DNA of 33,359 bases. Origin: Bryobacterales bacterium (GTDB taxonomy: Bacteria > Acidobacteriota > Terriglobia > Bryobacterales > Bryobacteraceae). The position numbers and the translations under genes were made by a program. Position 1 is the first letter of the stretch, and the number at the start of each line of letters is the position of its first letter. The DNA lies in contig PLEM01000111.1 in the NCBI GenBank assembly GCA_003137035.1, positions 1-33,359 of the forward strand, in the 5' to 3' direction. Under the pieces are notes generated by a model. It saw nothing but the letters and a program-made list of their open reading frames with translations. It did not search any database and was not told where the DNA came from. Below are positions 32,694 through 33,359 of this stretch, in pieces.

Positions 32694-33359
32694 TCAGGTC
32701 TCGATGAAAGTGACCTTGTTGATCTCCTTGAGACTGGTGGCCCCGGCCTGCGCCTTCTCGAGCGCGCACTCGCGCAGGAAAGTCATGCCTTCCTCGCGCG
32801 CCACGCGCTTGATCTCCGAGGTGGGCCGCTTATTGAGAATCATCTCGCGGATCTGCTCGCTCAAATCCAGCAGCTCGCAGATGGCGGTGCGACCGCGGAA
32901 GCCGGTACCGCCGCACTCGAAGCAGCCGGCGCCCTCGTAGAAGGTGAAGTCGCGCCACTGGGCAGGGTCGAGGCCGCTCTCCTCGAGGTAGGAATCCGGG
33001 TGAATCGCGGGCCGCTTGCAGAAGGTGCAGATCACGCGCACCAGCCGCTGGGCCAGGATGCAGTTGAGCGCCGAGACGAAGTTGTAAGGCTCGACGCCCA
33101 TGTTCAGGAAGCGGCCGAGCACGTCGAAGACGTTGTTGGCGTGGACGGTGGTGAAGACCAGGTGGCCGGTGAGGGCTGCGTTGATGGCGATTTGCGCGGT
33201 CTCCTGGTCGCGGATCTCGCCCACCATGATCTTGTCGGGGTCGTGCCGCAGGATGGAGCGGAGGCCGCGGGCGAAGGTGAGACCCTTCTTCTCGTTGACC
33301 GGGATCTGCGTGATGCCCTTGATCTGGTACTCGACCGGGTCCTCGATGGTGATGATCTT
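32694..33359 (-). CDS. pilB: type II/IV secretion ATPase PilB/GspE, C-terminal part (5' end beyond window)
   Basis: [76 protein letters not shown]-x2-C...C-x2-C zinc motif; reads open to the window end. Confidence 0.93.
   Translation of the reverse strand, partial: KIITIEDPVEYQIKGITQIPVNEKKGLTFARGLRSILRHDPDKIMVGEIRDQETAQIAINAALTGHLVFTTVHANNVFDVLGRFLNMGVEPYNFVSALNCILAQRLVRVICTFCKRPAIHPDSYLEESGLDPAQWRDFTFYEGAGCFECGGTGFRGRTAICELLDLSEQIREMILNKRPTSEIKRVAREEGMTFLRECALEKAQAGATSLKEINKVTFIET

Overview
This 33.4 kb, GC-rich, gene-dense window looks like an Acidobacteria (Solibacter/Bryobacter-type) chromosome. That attribution is inferred from a TIGR03437-like 'Solibacter C-terminal' domain, a PadR plus ADOP-type permease remnant, and overall style. 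From left to right it holds: the end of a GldG-like ABC accessory gene, DUF4340, pncB and a pncA-like nicotinamidase in an ATGA-coupled operon; a lactonase-fold protein; an M20 peptidase; a leftward lpxD / P-loop protein / OPT transporter / HExxPGH peptidase operon; divergent lpxA; a laminin-G-like secreted protein and an orphan solute-binding lipoprotein; a GH74-like BNR protein; a leftward pair of a TPR/beta-barrel outer-membrane protein and a TIM-barrel glycoside-hydrolase-like protein (possible exopolysaccharide module); a glutaryl-CoA-type acyl-CoA dehydrogenase; an eroded accessory patch (N-truncated antitoxin, frameshifted MazF/PemK toxin, DUF4062 protein, Cys-rich mini-protein operon, PadR plus an internally deleted ADOP permease); a FecR protein; a BNR/TIGR03437 protein; a small zincin; and a leftward type IV pilus cluster (pilB-M-N-O-P-like-pseudopilin). 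The most interesting non-genic signal is a dispersed family of short, usually paired hairpins. They have a small set of conserved cores (CTGAAG/CTTCAG, CTTTC(C)AG, CCTCCTGG) and unrelated but self-complementary arms. These hairpins sit at gene ends and have contributed coding sequence: a stop codon in pncA, the signal-peptide N-region of the glycosidase-like gene, and probably the truncated antitoxin N-terminus. No CRISPR array, tRNA, rRNA or intact IS element was recognised.
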